A stretch of 64,000 nucleotides of DNA from Undaria pinnatifida (GCA_012845835.1 JABAKD010000024.1:1742362-1806361); one strand, 5' to 3'. Positions 21,761-34,586 are shown, counted from the first letter of the stretch. Notes: generated from the letters alone by a model not told the origin. Numbers and translations: made by a program.

Positions 21761-24580
21761 TGATATCAACTGCGTGGAAGTGTTTATTACTCTGGCAGAT
21801 TTCGATTTTAGGTGGGGCGTTTGAACAAGAGGGAGCGGGGGAAAAGAGACGGGGGGCGGGGGGGCGGAAATGAATTGGAGCTACGGCATGGATTGCTAGA
21901 AAGATAATGAGGTGATATCACCTGCCTGGAAGTGTTCATACTACCCATATGTCCACACGTTATCTTGTCGCCGATTCTTTCGAAGAGACTTGGCGGTTGT
22001 GCTCAGACATCATGGCTGTGGACCAGGCCCATATTATCATGTTGTCCGATATTCTGGAAGATAAAAGCACATGGTGTGTGTCTCGTTGATATTTGGTTTC
22101 TCCCCGGTGTAGACGGAATCGAGCGGGCACGCATCGGTTCACCTGCCATACACGAGGAATTGATTCCTCCCGCACATCCCCTGAGAGAGTACGGAAGAAT
22201 TTCTTTTGCAACCCTTCGTAGGCACTCACTACATAGTCTACATTTATGAGAGTACAAGCGAGACAAAATGTATTGCATCGCTTGACGCTATCATAGTCTA
22301 TACCTGTATGATCGTAAACATAAAGGACTTGTGATGTGCTAGCGTTCCAAGTGTCAATATGCTTTCGACCAGACTGGCAACTGCAGTAGTAACATCTCAT
22401 TGTGTCATAAGGCATAAACACTGTCTGGAACGGCAAAGTAGGGTGGGGGTGGCGTTGGGGTTGTCGTTTGTTTTCTTCACCCGCCGGCGTTTTCGCTTCG
22501 GTTAATTTTGTCTATATATGTCGAAAAACATGGTTCGGTCTGTCACGCGGTTGGTTCTGTTTTGCGTCGTGACGCTGTCGTTATTGGCGGTATTGCCGTG
22601 GTTGTGCTGCTTGTTGCTGTCGGCGAGATATTGTTATCGCTGTCGTTGTCACGGTCTAGAAGGAGTTGAACGGTGTAAGAACACACGTAGCTTAGATGTA
22701 ACAGGGTTAAATCGATGTTTTGTTTTGTCCCCAAGAACGGCGGCACTGTGGGCTGTGCTCGTGATTGAGGTGTCGTCTGCGAAGGGCGGTTGAAGCTATA
22801 TTTCGAGTTTACGTAGTCTTTAAGATTGTTTTACCTATTAATAGCATGCAGGTCAATTCTGTCGTTTGATTTTGCGTGTGGTTTGTAGCCTCGTTACAAG
22901 CATTCGCGCAACGCAACTTTGCCCCAGTTGTGCACGTTACGTCCCTACGCGAATCTACCGCGCTTTCGGTTCTCGTGTTTCTCGGTATCGTCTACCATAT
23001 GTCCAACGCCGTATCACACGGCTAGATGTATTAACATGTTATTGGTCGAGATAATGCGAACATCGTGTCCTTGAATAATCTAACGTATTTGAGTGACGGC
23101 ATTTGATTTTTCATTGGGGTTACCTCTAGTGGGGAGGTTCGGACTGACTAGTGATTTTTTAGTTTTTGAATCTTTCATCAATAAGCTGGGCTCCTTGTAC
23201 CAGTCCCGAGGTTGATGCGTCGCCCATTCACAGCTGCACTGTGCAACATGGATCCTGCACCAGTGAAGCTGTCTGCTCACGGAAAAAAGTGCGGGATGCC
23301 AAAGCTTGAAACGTTTACTACTAGTACAGTAGACTATAGATACCTCAACTGATCGACTCATAGGTTACGCAAGTTTAAATCATTTATTTGGTAAAATGTT
23401 GAAAACGTGAACCAGTTTTTTTTCAAAATGCGTTCATCATGTCTAGACTATAAATGCACATCATATGGTACGATTCGACTTCGTGGTAAGAGACCTAGTA
23501 TTCAAGTTTTTTTGAGGACCCGACCTCAGACGTGGCAACAGCCATCTTTTGCTTCGTGCACTTTCTTTGCCCTCAAGTTATCTTGCAGAAGTTGGTCGAG
23601 GGGAGGCTCTCATGGGGTGTGAGCGACATTCGGTCCTTTGGTACGCCATCATTGGTCCTTTGGTTTGCGATGTTTGGTGATATGTGATATGACAAAAAAT
23701 CGATAATCGGAGCATATATAGACTATGCATGCATTTGTATATACCAGCTACGAGTATGTCATACCTGTATAGACTACATCACGTGCTCTACCCTGTGCTA
23801 CCATTTAACATAATAAATAGGAACGAACAATATTGCGGCACACCTGAAACTAAAAAAAGAAGCCTATGGATCGTGGATTGGCAGTGGCATAGGTATACCA
23901 CCACCAGGTGCCTGTCAACTACAATAGCACCAAGACTCCAGACTAGACACCAAGCGCGCCTTCACCAAAGACAACAAAACCTTGCCCGGCATCGCCAGCG
24001 GCAGGTCAGAGCGCGCAAACTACTTGTTGCTGGTTCATTTCGCTGCCTGCTTGTGCCCTGCTTGGTTTGCCTCCCTGGGAATCGGCCCACGACGAGGGTT
24101 CTGTCTCGCTAACATGGCTCTTATCCTGCCAAATGAAGAACTTGTCGGGCGTGCAGATTGCCAAGTGCCTTGAATCCCACGTGGGTCTTGGTCTTTGCCG
24201 CCTTTTGTTACTGGTGGTGTTCACGAGCAATGGTCATGGCCTTTAGACTATTAAACAGGCGCTGCAGGCCTTTTGCTCTACCGAGGAGGTGGCGGAGCTT
24301 GGGTGGGCAGAACAGTCCCTAGGCTTGTGTGACAATGGATGCTTTCAGGTCAACTCTGCCTGGCTATTTGTGAGTGGTGCTTAAACTCCTAGAAGTAAAC
24401 TGCTTGTGAAGTGTTTTTTTCCGAAATTTGGACGCCTTGTCTAAGAATTAAGCAAATAGCGCATGGAACACTGTGGGAGCCGGTCGATGGCACGGAGGCA
24501 TATTCATCTGTTTTCACCTTCATTACGCATGAACCTAAATTCAATACAAAACAAATATGAATCCGAACCTCTCTAGTACC
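21760..24580. other. No recognisable gene over 2.8 kb
   Basis: The first ~170 bases repeat the flank of family E (GATAATG(A/G)GGTGATATCA twice). Frames such as 21,932-22,249 (+), 21,960-22,436 (-), 22,518-22,793 (+, hydrophobic start) and 23,729-24,112 (+) show no domain that I recognise. A gene with short exons could be missed. Confidence 0.35.
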
Positions 24581-24587
24581 CGGAAGA

Positions 24588-24843
24588 ACATAATAGAGCG
24601 CCAGAAGCAGAAGCGACCAACCACCGGCAGTTAGTCATCTAGCGTTGGGCTGCGAAAGCAACTGAGTTAAATCGACACACGACGCGCATGAAAATACGTG
24701 GAAGTGTGGTGAGCTACGTAAAGCTTTATTTTTCCCCATCCACCGGAGGATGGAAAAAAAAAAAAAAAAGCATTCGAAAGTACTTCGGAGTACATAATAG
24801 AGCGCCGGAAGCAGAAGCGACCAACCACCAGCGGTTAGTCATC
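24588..24843 (+). mobile_element. Retroposon family B (copy 2) between 52-bp direct repeats
   Basis: The core at about 24,640-24,775 matches the 3' part of family B and ends in an A run (about 24,755-24,769). It is bracketed by a 52-base direct repeat at 24,588-24,639 and 24,792-24,843 (ATAATAGAGCGCC then GAAGCAGAAGCGACC) with a few mismatches. The repeat is too long for an ordinary target-site duplication, so insertion into a small local duplication is as likely. Confidence 0.6.
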
Positions 24844-24849
24844 ATTAGG

Positions 24850-26880
24850 GGGTTGGGAGGGGCCTCCCATTTGGTGCCTTGTTCCTTAGCGTTATTCATA
24901 GTTGGTGCCCCGTAAGGCATGAGGTAGTACAAATTGGAATGGCAGGAGCAACAGGAGCAGCTAGCCCCCCTTCAGTTGGTTGTCATCGGGGCTTTGGGAT
25001 CACATACCCACTTTGTGTTGTTTCTCATTTGTGCTGCACCCGGTGTAGTCGGATAGCTGTCGCGCTCTCGTGCGTTCGACTGTACGGTTGATACATCTCG
25101 TTAAAGGTGTCGAAAGAGGTCTACCGATGATACGGGCTCTGGTTTCAGTCAAACTTGCCGATTGTTTTTATCTTATGGAGGATGTTGGACTATATGCCGA
25201 CAGATGGCCGTGCAGTAGTATCCTTTGTGGGGGAGGTATGGACCTAGGGACCGACTGCCGCTATGCAGAGGTGCCTCTGGCTCTGTAATAGTCACTCACA
25301 CGGGGTTGCTTGGATGTTACATCTCTGGTACTTGTTACTTGCTGTCCGCCGGACACCTTCGAACAGAACGAGGGGCGGAGCCGTTCGTTCAGGCAGGATA
25401 TGACGCCTGCCACAGCTGGAGGGGACAACTACTATAGATCATAACGCCCCAGCGGGGTTGAGGGGACACTGTAACTGCCGGACTTTGGTTGGGGGGTTGT
25501 CCGGCTGGTATTGTTGTGATGGACTGGTCCTGGGTGTGGTCTAAAAATGCTTTATATCGCAGCTCGGAGACGTTGCCATATAGATACCGACAAATATTCT
25601 TCTAACGAAGGCCTATTGTATAGCTATACATAACATTTTTTTTTACATACCAGGTATACGTCATCGTTGCTACTGCTATTTCTTGAAAATTTTTATACCG
25701 CAAGATCCAAAAAGATGAGCAAGGTCGACGGCAGTTCCCGTCAACCTCCTTCCCGATACACACGGCCATCCTTCCGTTTTGTTTCATAACTCAAGGCGTG
25801 TTTACCATGTAATTCCTACTGAAACGATACACGAACGCTATAGAGACCATGCATGTGCAGTGTTATGGAGCTTGATACCAGATATTTAGAAGATCAAGTT
25901 GCACGAGCTGGTTCGGTTTGCAGTCGAACGCCAAATAAATTCTGATGTGTTTTCGCAGATCAATTTTGGGAATTTCAATCAGAAAAGTTGCATTGCGCCA
26001 GGCAACGGGTAATGCGGAAGAATAAACGATATTTCCTTTTTTAATAGAATATTAGACTATACACCGGCCAGAATATGTGTGAATAGACACAAAGAGAAAA
26101 TGGTCATAGTCTGACGTCTTAGACGATAGTGTTCCGATTCACGTGTCAAAAATTCAGCAAAAACATTTCGACAGATGAGCTGCGAAAATCATGGTTTGTG
26201 TTGCTCATCGCAAGGTACCAGAACGTTGTATTGAGGATAGAAAACACACAGAACCCTTGAGTGGCGACGAATTAGGTGATGAGGAGGGTCTCTAGTGTGT
26301 CGTAATTCCCCAAGGAATGATAGCACCAAGTACCAGCGTCATCCACAGTACAGAGGTTCGGTCTTTCGTATAAAGACTTTAGTACGGACATTCGTCTGTA
26401 TACGGCGGCATTTGCTCGGCATGGGTGTTCTCGGCGGCATCAACTCCGATTCAGAATATCCAACGTTTGAAACATCGCTCCAGGCTTGTTCGCTTCATCG
26501 CCAGTGTTGAACGCATGCACTAGGTGCAAGCGCGATTACACCGTGATTTTTGAAGAGAGGTTATGGAATATCGCGCCACCGTTTGAAACCACATACCTCA
26601 CCCGCATACAGTACAACGAGAAGCTGTACCAGATTGTCACAAACTCCCTATGCACAAGTACGTTTTGACACTGTCTCCCCTCGGACATATATACGGGTGG
26701 TATCACTATATCACGCACCCGGTTCGTATCGTATAAGCATCGTCGCCTGCCTTCGGTAGGCAAGCCACCCACTTCGTGGAGAATCAAGGCGGCACATCAA
26801 CAATGCTTCCCCATATAATAGAAAACCAAAATATCCGTAGACCAGTATTTGAAACCATAGTACGACAAACAGTAGGGCTG
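24850..26880. other. No recognisable gene over 2 kb
   Basis: Short frames only, the longest about 83 codons. No domain, repeat array or RNA gene was recognised. Confidence 0.35.
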
Positions 26881-27059
26881 GGCCCTGGTGGGTCTAGCCA
26901 GTACAGTACGTACTGGCTGCGTAATATGCCATTAAACTGAACCCGACCATTAGACTGGTAGCCGCGACCCCTGCCCCCCCCGACTGGTGAAGGGGGGGCG
27001 CCAGAGGCGCCGCCGGATAGGCCCGCTGGAGGCGCCCTGTAAAAGGCGCATTTTTTCGC

Positions 27060-29400
27060 GTTTTGGCTTTACTAGAGTTTTAACAAAAATGTCGTCTTTG
27101 GACCATGTTTCAAATGCAATTTGGTGGTAGGTCGACGAAGAAAAATACATAGATAAGAAGAGCAAAAGCGAGCGAAGCGTATGATGGACAGAAGTGTGCG
27201 GTAGTATGCGGAAAAACACGCATCCATCGAGCATGTGCGCCCCTTCGAGGGGTCGAGGGTAATGGCGTGCTCCTGTTGGATCATGTTGAGTGAGTAAAGG
27301 TCGAAAGGTACCCCAGGCACAAACGCCACATTCCTCAAGGTCACTACTACGTCCTCCGCACAATGCACCACTGCATCAATGCAACAAAAAAACTTTGCGT
27401 CCATCTTCTTCCCGTCATCAATGATCAAATACTTTTCGTCGGAGGTGGGGGATATCTTTTTGTAAAAGAGAGCAGAATCACCAGTGCAACGGATTGAAGC
27501 AGCACTATCTCCAATGAGAATCTTACTCCGAGGCCTTGTAGATCTCACTAGACCAAGGTCAACAGAAAGAGCATGCCACTTGCCTATAGACGTAAAGTGC
27601 GCGACGAAGAGGGTGGGCCATTCGACCTGCTGTTGGCTGCTGGCCGGCGCTTGGCTGTCGATAGTCAAGGAAAGCGATCCATCATGGTAAGCCCCTCCAC
27701 CTTCTGGCTCTGGCCGCCCCGGCACCCCGCCTTCCTACAACTCCACGGCCCCCATGCAAGCATTTCTCGCCTCCGCCCCCACCGGCCCCGTCTCATTCCT
27801 ATACGCCTCTGCGCACACCGCCCCCGTCCCGTTGCTGTGCGTCTCCGCCCACACCGCCCCCGTCCCGTTGCTGTGCGCCTCCCTGCAATACTAAGCCGCC
27901 TTGCGGCTGAGGCCAAGCTACCTGTGGCCGCACGCTGCTGTAGTGCTCCTGAGGGGCCGGAGGCCCATGCGAGGCGGCCACGACGATGTTTGCATGCATA
28001 TGGGTGGGAAGAGCAGCATGGCACTGCCTGGTGGTGTGACCGTGAGCTCCACACATACTGCACGTCTCCGCAAAAGCGTTCGGTGCTCCGAAAATCCCGG
28101 ACTTATGTTCGAGAGCATGACCCCCTATCACACATGTATACTTGTTCCATCGGTGGTTCTGGTGGTGGAGGGGACCCCGGCTGATACCACCCACTTCCGA
28201 TGTTTCCAACCCAACCAGTGCCCCCTGGCCTCTGCTGATGCTGGCGCTTCTGTTGCGGTTGAGATGTAGGTGCTGCTGTGGGTAACTGCGGCCTCTATCC
28301 CCACGCTGCTGTTGTTTCCCACCAAACTTATTCTGCTTCTGCTGCGAGGGGTCTCCATACTGCCCCTGCTGCTGCTGTGGCCCCGGCGCCTCCATACTGC
28401 CGCTGCTGTTGCTGCTGTTACTGCTGTGGCCAGGCGTCTTTGTGCTGTCGCTGATGTCACTGCTGCTGCGGCCCGACGCCTCCATACTGCCGTTGTTATT
28501 GCTGCGGCGGCCCGGCACCTCCAACCCCCCCCCCTGCTCTACGGCCCTGAACACCCCCACCAACGGCGAGGGCGTGAGGGTCCGCCAACGGTGCTGCAAC
28601 CGTTGATACGGCCGCCGCTAGCTTCCGATCCTCCAACGCCTTCGTCTTGGGGCTTACGTGGGCAGAGGTGCGGACGATTTCCTACATCTCCGATCGCGTG
28701 ATACCGGGGCGAAGCAAGCTAAGCTAATACGCTGCTCCACGTCGTAAACCTCGGGCGGACGACGACGGGTGAGAATGTAAACAACCTCAAGGTCCGACGT
28801 GTAGATACCCAATGCAGATAACACATTGAGTTTCCCCTCGACACGAGCGAAGAGTAACTCGGGATCTTCATCCCCCTGCATCGAGATGTGCTCGAACTCT
28901 TTCTCTAGATGATCCCTTCCGGCATCACCCTGCGCGACTGGTACTAGGTCGTCACAGCCTTCCACGATCCCTCCACCGACCCAGCGGCATCCATTCGTTC
29001 CTCCGCAGGCTGTCCTTGCTTGGCTTTCATCAGAAATCCCCATGCCTTCTCGCATTTTTCAACTCTCCGCTGCCCATGGAGATTTATAGATCGGTTGCGA
29101 TCCTCCATCCCTCTTAAACCTCCGACTATCCGAATGGTTTTTCTCGTGGGCTCAAACGTCTCGATCAAACCACGCGCCGTCAAGAAATTTTGAAATCTGC
29201 TTGGCTACAAATGCTGCTGGTCATGCCCGTCCAACTTGGTGACTCGCATGCTTCTTCTCGACGACAAGAGGGGCGACGGGGGGATCTGGTTGCGATAGCC
29301 TTGCTCCGGTACAGGCTGTCCAGTATTAGCCTGCTGGGTGGGATAGCCGCACCTCCTACCGGTAACCTCCTGAACCTCTGCCTCGGCGGCCATCTATAAC
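27060..29400 (-). mobile_element. Ty1/copia fossil, gag to protease
   Basis: Read on the minus strand the parts come in copia order. A UBN2-type gag region lies at about 29.4-28.7 kb (phrases such as DEDPELLFARVEGKLNVL). A Q/S/G-rich stretch leads to a zinc knuckle CSMCGAHGHTTRQC near 28.1 kb. A protease and gag-pre-integrase region lies near 27.65-27.2 kb (ILIGDSAAS, then VTLRNVAFVPGVPFDLYSL). Integrase, RT and RNase H are absent and no LTR is recognisable. It is broken in several places and clearly older than the copia element at 40,955. On the plus strand the gag region shows CTG/TGC-rich runs that are only its shadow. Confidence 0.8.
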
Positions 29401-29639
29401 GCTCTATCCGTTGTCAACGCCGCGTCTCGCTCGGTTAACGTCGCATCCCGCTCAGCCAAATTCGCATCTCGCTCAGCAAACGTCGCATCTCGCTCAGCAG
29501 CTCTTGCTCCTCATCCGCAAGAGCACCCCTTCAGCGAGCCCGGAAACTAACGATAATCGGGTTTGTGTACGCTTGCTGTATGCCGTATGTATGCACGTGG
29601 CGTGCCCCAATGAAGTAGGTGAGGAGAATACCATATGGA

Positions 29640-29741
29640 TAAATTCGTCAAACTCACGGCTGACGTCCTTGAAATATTTTTATAAAATACTATTTTATCA
29701 AAAAAATTGAAGGACGTCAGCCGTGAGTTCGACGAATTTTA
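29640..29741. mobile_element. Short palindromic MITE with TA target
   Basis: The arms AATTCGTCAAACTCACGGC at 29,642 and GCCGTGAGTTCGACGAATT ending at 29,738 are inverted repeats of about 30 bases, continuing through TGACGTCCTT. They enclose a short AT-rich loop. TA lies at both borders (29,640-29,641 and 29,740-29,741), typical of Tc1/mariner-derived MITEs. A related arm lies at 59,585-59,640. Confidence 0.8.
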
Positions 29742-29744
29742 GGT

Positions 29745-30540
29745 CAATACTCATCTTTGCAAGCTGCGTTGTTGGTACTTGTAATATACAATAAAGATGA
29801 GTTTTTTTTTGGAGGTTCGTATTTTTGGTCAACTATAATGGTAAGTGTTGTTGGTATTTATACTTTAGGTGGGGAATTTTGAGCTAGATCTAACATCACA
29901 TCTAATTTATAAATGTATTACTGTAGTTTCCACTGTACTGCTCTATCATATGTATGGTAAGCGGTTTATTTTGTTTTTTCTCTCACCCGGGCTTTAATAT
30001 CGGGAAGAGTACGATTACAGAATATTACTAGTTATCTTATATATTACTCTTAATACAGCATTCATTTGTTTACTGGTTTATTGTGACGGTACGCATCGTG
30101 CAATTTATGGATTTTCTTCTAGTAGTTGTCACCTGGTATTTATTTTCATCTATAGAATATTCAATGTTTTTTCTGTCTGTTTTTTACGCAGTTTTACTCT
30201 TGACTTTTCATAGAACGCAAACAAGACGTACCCGGCACGAAAAACGTGCAAACCCGCGGGTTCACATCGTTTATTTCATACGCTGCCTGTAGCAGTTTCG
30301 CTAGTGCGCTAATAATGTTGTCTCTTTAAATTGCCCCGAAAAAACGTGTCGGAAACCGTACGAAACCGCGTGTGTGTACGGTTTATTCATGGGGTGCGCC
30401 GTAGCCAAAGAGCGATTTCGTTAGTGCACCGAGAAAAAGCTTGAGAACCGTACGAAACCTTGATTTTGTGCGGCTTATTATTACCGTGCACCTTACTTAG
30501 AGAAAAACCGCTTTTTTTGTACGGTTTTCTCTGCGGCGAT
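29745..30540. other. AT-rich, no recognisable gene
   Basis: AT-rich sequence. The words CGAAACCG and GTACGGTTT appear from 30,345 as a lead-in to the next minisatellite. Confidence 0.4.
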
Positions 30541-30860
30541 TGGAACTGCACCGCGGCGAAAACGTTTCAACGGGGAATCGCGCCGAATCGCACCGCAGGC
30601 TGTACCACGGCACCGAGTCGCACCGTAGGATTCTTCTGTCATACAGCCGCACCGAACCACATCGTAGGATACATGAAACCACGGAACCGCACCGTAGCAC
30701 TAACGATTGCTGAAAACCGTACCGAACCGCACCGTGCTGGATTTCCTATTTGTCAACACGGCACAGGACCGCATCGTAGGATATATCACAGCACCGAACA
30801 GCGCCGCAGGATTAACCATATCTGAAAACCGCACCGAACCGCACCGTAAGATTTCCGCAT
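30540..30860 (+). repeat. CCGCACCGAA degenerate minisatellite (copy 2)
   Basis: This cluster has the same word set as 9,840-10,150: CCGCACCGTAGGAT, CTGAAAACCG(C/T)ACCGAACCGC and CGCACCGTAAGATT. The two clusters are 20 kb apart and share even the linker words ATATATCA(T/C)AGCA and CTGAAAACC, so they derive from one ancestral array. Confidence 0.65.
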
Positions 30861-31164
30861 TCTTATTACATCGTCGGGGTTTCGCAGGCCGTTGCGGGAT
30901 ATTAAACCATCCCCCCATCTCTGGATTTTCGGCTTACACTAACGTCTAATATGTATTGTTTTAGTGCAGTCAATTACGCCGCATTTGCAACACGTTGCAC
31001 TCTGACCTTCACCCACCGGATGCATCAGCAGAATCGTCGCGCATAGTGTTGCATCGACAGCAGGGCGTTATTCGGTTCGGATAGGCCGTCCGCAAGGTGG
31101 TCTTTACCTCGACGTTGGGGTGCTGCAGAGGTCGAAAACCGTCGAAAACCAGAAAAAACAAAAT

Positions 31165-31749
31165 TCAGGGAAAACGCAACTCCCAACTTAACGTTTCCAC
31201 TTCACTTATGACAGCTGAATTCCCCCCACCAGAAGAAACTGCAGCCCGCGAACTTGAGACACGCTCACTATAAGGTGCGTGAGGGGGTAGGGTGCAGCGA
31301 GCAGCAGTCGTATATGACCATAAAAATGACTCGCGAGGCGGCTTTGTGGAGTCCAAGGTGCTAGCCAGCATCACCACAACATCGAGGTTTCGCTCCAAAA
31401 TCCACGATTTGATACGCTCTGGCGACATAGCATGTGCTGCGATGGCTACAACACGTACGGAGAATCGGCTTTGACCGAACGTTGGCCGGAATTTTCGCGA
31501 ATCATTTATAACAATATGGGTATGTACCCGGAGACCTGTCTCTGTTACGAGGTACCCAAGTATAGGGCTGGAAAAAAGGTGACAAAAGGCGACAAAAGCT
31601 CTGGATTCGTCAAACGTTTCATCAAGTTTTCCGATCCGAGAAAAAACGTTCTTCCTTGTGATACTCTCATATCTATTTCTACGACATTTGTACCTTTTAG
31701 CGAAACGCCTATTATTCACTACCCGAGCTTGCTTGACGCAGTTTTCCAC
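31165..31749 (-). CDS. Unrecognised 194-codon open frame
   Basis: It is long for chance in this window. A 140-codon frame overlaps it on the opposite strand (31,432-31,854). No domain, signal peptide or membrane segment was recognised. It lies just upstream of the DIRS-like fossil and could be part of it or be meaningless. Confidence 0.2.
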   Translation of the reverse strand: MENCVKQARVVNNRRFAKRYKCRRNRYESITRKNVFSRIGKLDETFDESRAFVAFCHLFSSPILGYLVTETGLRVHTHIVINDSRKFRPTFGQSRFSVRVVAIAAHAMSPERIKSWILERNLDVVVMLASTLDSTKPPRESFLWSYTTAARCTLPPHAPYSERVSSSRAAVSSGGGNSAVISEVETLSWELRFP

Positions 31750-31959
31750 TGGGGATCCCCCGCGGGGTTAAGGAGCTCCCCAGACAGAAATAGTTTGGCC
31801 CGACGTTATTACGTCTATCGTAGCACATACATGTCGTGGTTACGAACACGTTAATGAAAAGTAGGCCACTCGGCAAAACTCCAAACGAGCGGACGGTAAC
31901 TGTCTGGGTGCACATAGGACTTCAATCTGTGAATACTTCACACCTGATTCTGCTGACCA

Positions 31960-33445
31960 GGCAGATGTTACTCTGGTGCGTCACGGTTGGTGCTCAGTGG
32001 TAAGACGACTGTCGCGCATGCCATTTCCCCCACGAAATGCCGCGATTGTTTGGAGGCAAACTCGCTTGCGACATGATAGCCGTTGTCAAGCTGGACGCCT
32101 TCGCGGTGCCACAGGCGCCGTTGCACGAGATTAAATACAGTGGAGGGGTCCCAGAGGTGCCGGGTGTAAAGTGCCACACTGCTCTCTACAATGTCAGCAA
32201 AATCCCTTGGCACTGCTGGAAGTCTCTTTACTACCTATGCATGGCCATCCCATTTCCATTCTTGATGGTGTCCTGCAGAGGGCGCCGGTGTATTGGACTG
32301 GCACGTATTGGCGCTATTGAGAGTCCTCGACGACGGCAGCGGGTGGTGTTTTTGACGCGTTGAACCTCTCTGGTGTGGAGAACACCATCATTGACGGCAT
32401 CTCACGATTGAACCGGCGGCTATCGGCGGCAACCTCCATGCTTTCCGGCCCGATATCGTTTGGCCCCCGGCAGGTTCTGGGCATAGCGGGCGTCGCGGTA
32501 TGCTCAGGAGCGTTTGCAGCCAGCTCATCCGCAAGTCGGTTGCACCATTGTCTCATAGAGCTTGCAACGTTACGTTTGCGGTCTTGGACAGGTTTTTGGG
32601 AGTTGATTCGGGAGATTGAGAATTTTGACGCGGCGGCCTCCGATACGTAGAAAAATCAAACCTTGCTCGAGTTTGTGGCGTGGTGTGTATCGGCATGTAG
32701 TCACAACCGTACCATTGGAGGAAAACAATCGGCCGTGTTATTCTTCCACAGGGTCAGCTTACAAACGAAGTTGACCATGTCGTCGCCGCCTATTACACGG
32801 CGCTGGAAGATATTTAACGGTCGCACGTCGCCGCAGGGGCCCCAAAAAAAATGCACCGCCCGATTTCATGGGACTTACTGTTGGGAGGGACAGGGCATAT
32901 CTTCATTGTGAGACTCGGGCGACCGAGGTTCTTAGAATTCTCTCGCCTTTGTAGGTTACTTTTTTGTGACGTGATCGGACTAAACCTTCGCCTCGTTCAC
33001 CAGTGGTACACCACGTGGGTTGTTTGACAAAGCGAAACGTAGCGTTGTACCAGGAGGGGCAGCGGTTGACCTCGTTGCGGTGGTGCCAGGCTACTAGCAT
33101 CGAGGCCTGGTTTTTATGTCTAAAAGGTAACCATACCCAACACGGGTCGGTTGTCGTGCGCACACGCGGCGGCACAAGGTTAGGAGCAGGCGGCGGTGCC
33201 GTCGCTCTCATGGTGGAGTTGCTGTCGGGTTATCTGGCACTGCCGGAAAGCGCTCTCCCTTGTTATCATATCGGTGCGATAACGGCGTTAGAGTGTGGAG
33301 GTACACGGGGGCCCTCGCGACGCATCGCCAGGTGGGAGCGAACCACGGCGGAACTTGTCTCTATTCATTGCAACATTGCGTATTGGTGCACTCATTGCGT
33401 ATCGGGCGGGTAGTGTTGCAAACGATCATCAAGAAAGAAGGTTGA
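31960..33445 (+). mobile_element. DIRS-like fossil with tyrosine recombinase
   Basis: The plus strand carries, in order, an RNase H-end motif of the SGVENTIIDGISRLNRR type (about 32.37-32.43 kb) and an arm-type recombinase N-terminus (LRLRSWTGFWELI near 32.57 kb, IGGKQSAVLFFHRV near 32.72 kb). The catalytic part follows at about 33.0-33.43 kb (LTKRNVALYQEG, GGAVALMVELLSGYLALP and an H-S-L-R-I-G box). RNase H followed by a tyrosine recombinase is the layout of DIRS-order retroelements, which differ from copia in having no integrase. It is broken in several places and old. The 5' part is not recognisable and no terminal repeats were found. Confidence 0.65.
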
Positions 33446-33930
33446 TGGAGGTGCTCGGAGTCGTGTGAGGGATACACCAACAATAACCCAGAAGGCGCGG
33501 GTATAGCATATCTGAAGCTAGCAGAGACTAGAAAGGCGGTTCCAAGGCATCCAGGCGAAGATACACTAGATGGGGTCGACCGCCGTAGTATATCTCGGAG
33601 TTGGGCAATGTCAATGGTTCGCTACCAGTGGGGGTCTCGATCACCCGAGACGGCGTGGTATAGCTCCGGCCAGTTGGCTGGGGGGGGGGGACCCTCGGGT
33701 TCTGGGAGTGCGATAGGAGCCTAGAAGCAGTGACCAAAGCAGCGGCTCTCGTGTCCTGCCAGTGGAGCCCCCCCCCTCATCCACGCAGAGAACAGCAACA
33801 ATAAAACGATGATGGGAAGAATATACGAAAATATTGTCATTGTTTTGTTTCCTATCCGACGATGTGCAGTGTATAGTTTCAATATATTCGGAACGTGTTC
33901 GCGGGGTTCCAACAATTTGGTTTGAACGAA
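33445..33930. other. No recognisable gene
   Basis: It may include the decayed 3' end of the DIRS-like element. Short frames only. Confidence 0.3.
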
Positions 33931-34215
33931 GGCTACGATAGGGGCGTTACTTTTGGGGCCGTATTTTCCTTTGGCTCCGGGTTACTAGCGCGAGTGATCT
34001 CCCCGTTTCTTTGCGACCACCTTGTTGAGCTTTGGCGTCGTCGTTTATTTCACAATATGACTCCGCAATAAAATCGCAACCTACACTCGGCCAAAACAGT
34101 TATCTGGATTATTTTGGCCCGTGGAGTATATTAAGAGTCACCTGTGCGAGTGGTGAAGACCATGTATCAGGTAGTGAAAATGGGGTGGTATGCTATTACA
34201 ATACCGTAGGCTTGG
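33931..34215. mobile_element. MITE-like element, family F (copy 3)
   Basis: The left end GGCTACGATAGGGGC and right end ATACCGTAGGC are diverged inverted repeats. The internal sites are TACTAGCGCGAGTG (about 33,984) and CACCTGTGCGAGTGG (about 34,139). Confidence 0.6.
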
Positions 34216-34504
34216 TCTTGGGTGTAAAGACAAATATCCATGGCATTGAAACCGTTGCACGTGACAGTCGAAGGCCAACCCAACACACGAACAGTCAGCG
34301 AAGCACGATTAACAGCTTAGTAGAAACACAGTGTTATGTTTTCCATCTTTTTCTAGTTTCTAACAGTCGTTCCATGACAGCAGCCCCCCAAACGTATACA
34401 GAAAATATAATTCCGGTTTTGAATCCACAGCCCCCTGTCGCAGATCCTGAAATACGGTGCCCCTTACCACCCCGACATCATCGCTCGACCGCCCCTTGTA
34501 ACTA

Positions 34505-34555
34505 AAAACACACATATATATATATATATGTATATATATATATGTGTGTATATTT
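34505..34555. repeat. (AT)n palindromic microsatellite
   Basis: ACACACATATATAT runs into TATATGTATATATA and then ATGTGTGTATA, so the tract is self-complementary and can extrude a cruciform. Confidence 0.9.
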
Positions 34556-34586
34556 CCATAGCATCCTTCCTCGTGTCGAGCAGCGA

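Noticed and set aside
22518-22793. Hydrophobic 91-codon frame as a membrane protein
   Set aside because: It has a hydrophobic start only. There is no family match, splice context or conservation to support it.
27573-28701. Long plus-strand frames of 203 and 143 codons
   Set aside because: They are shadows of the copia gag fossil on the minus strand, with proline/leucine-rich composition from CTG/CCG runs.
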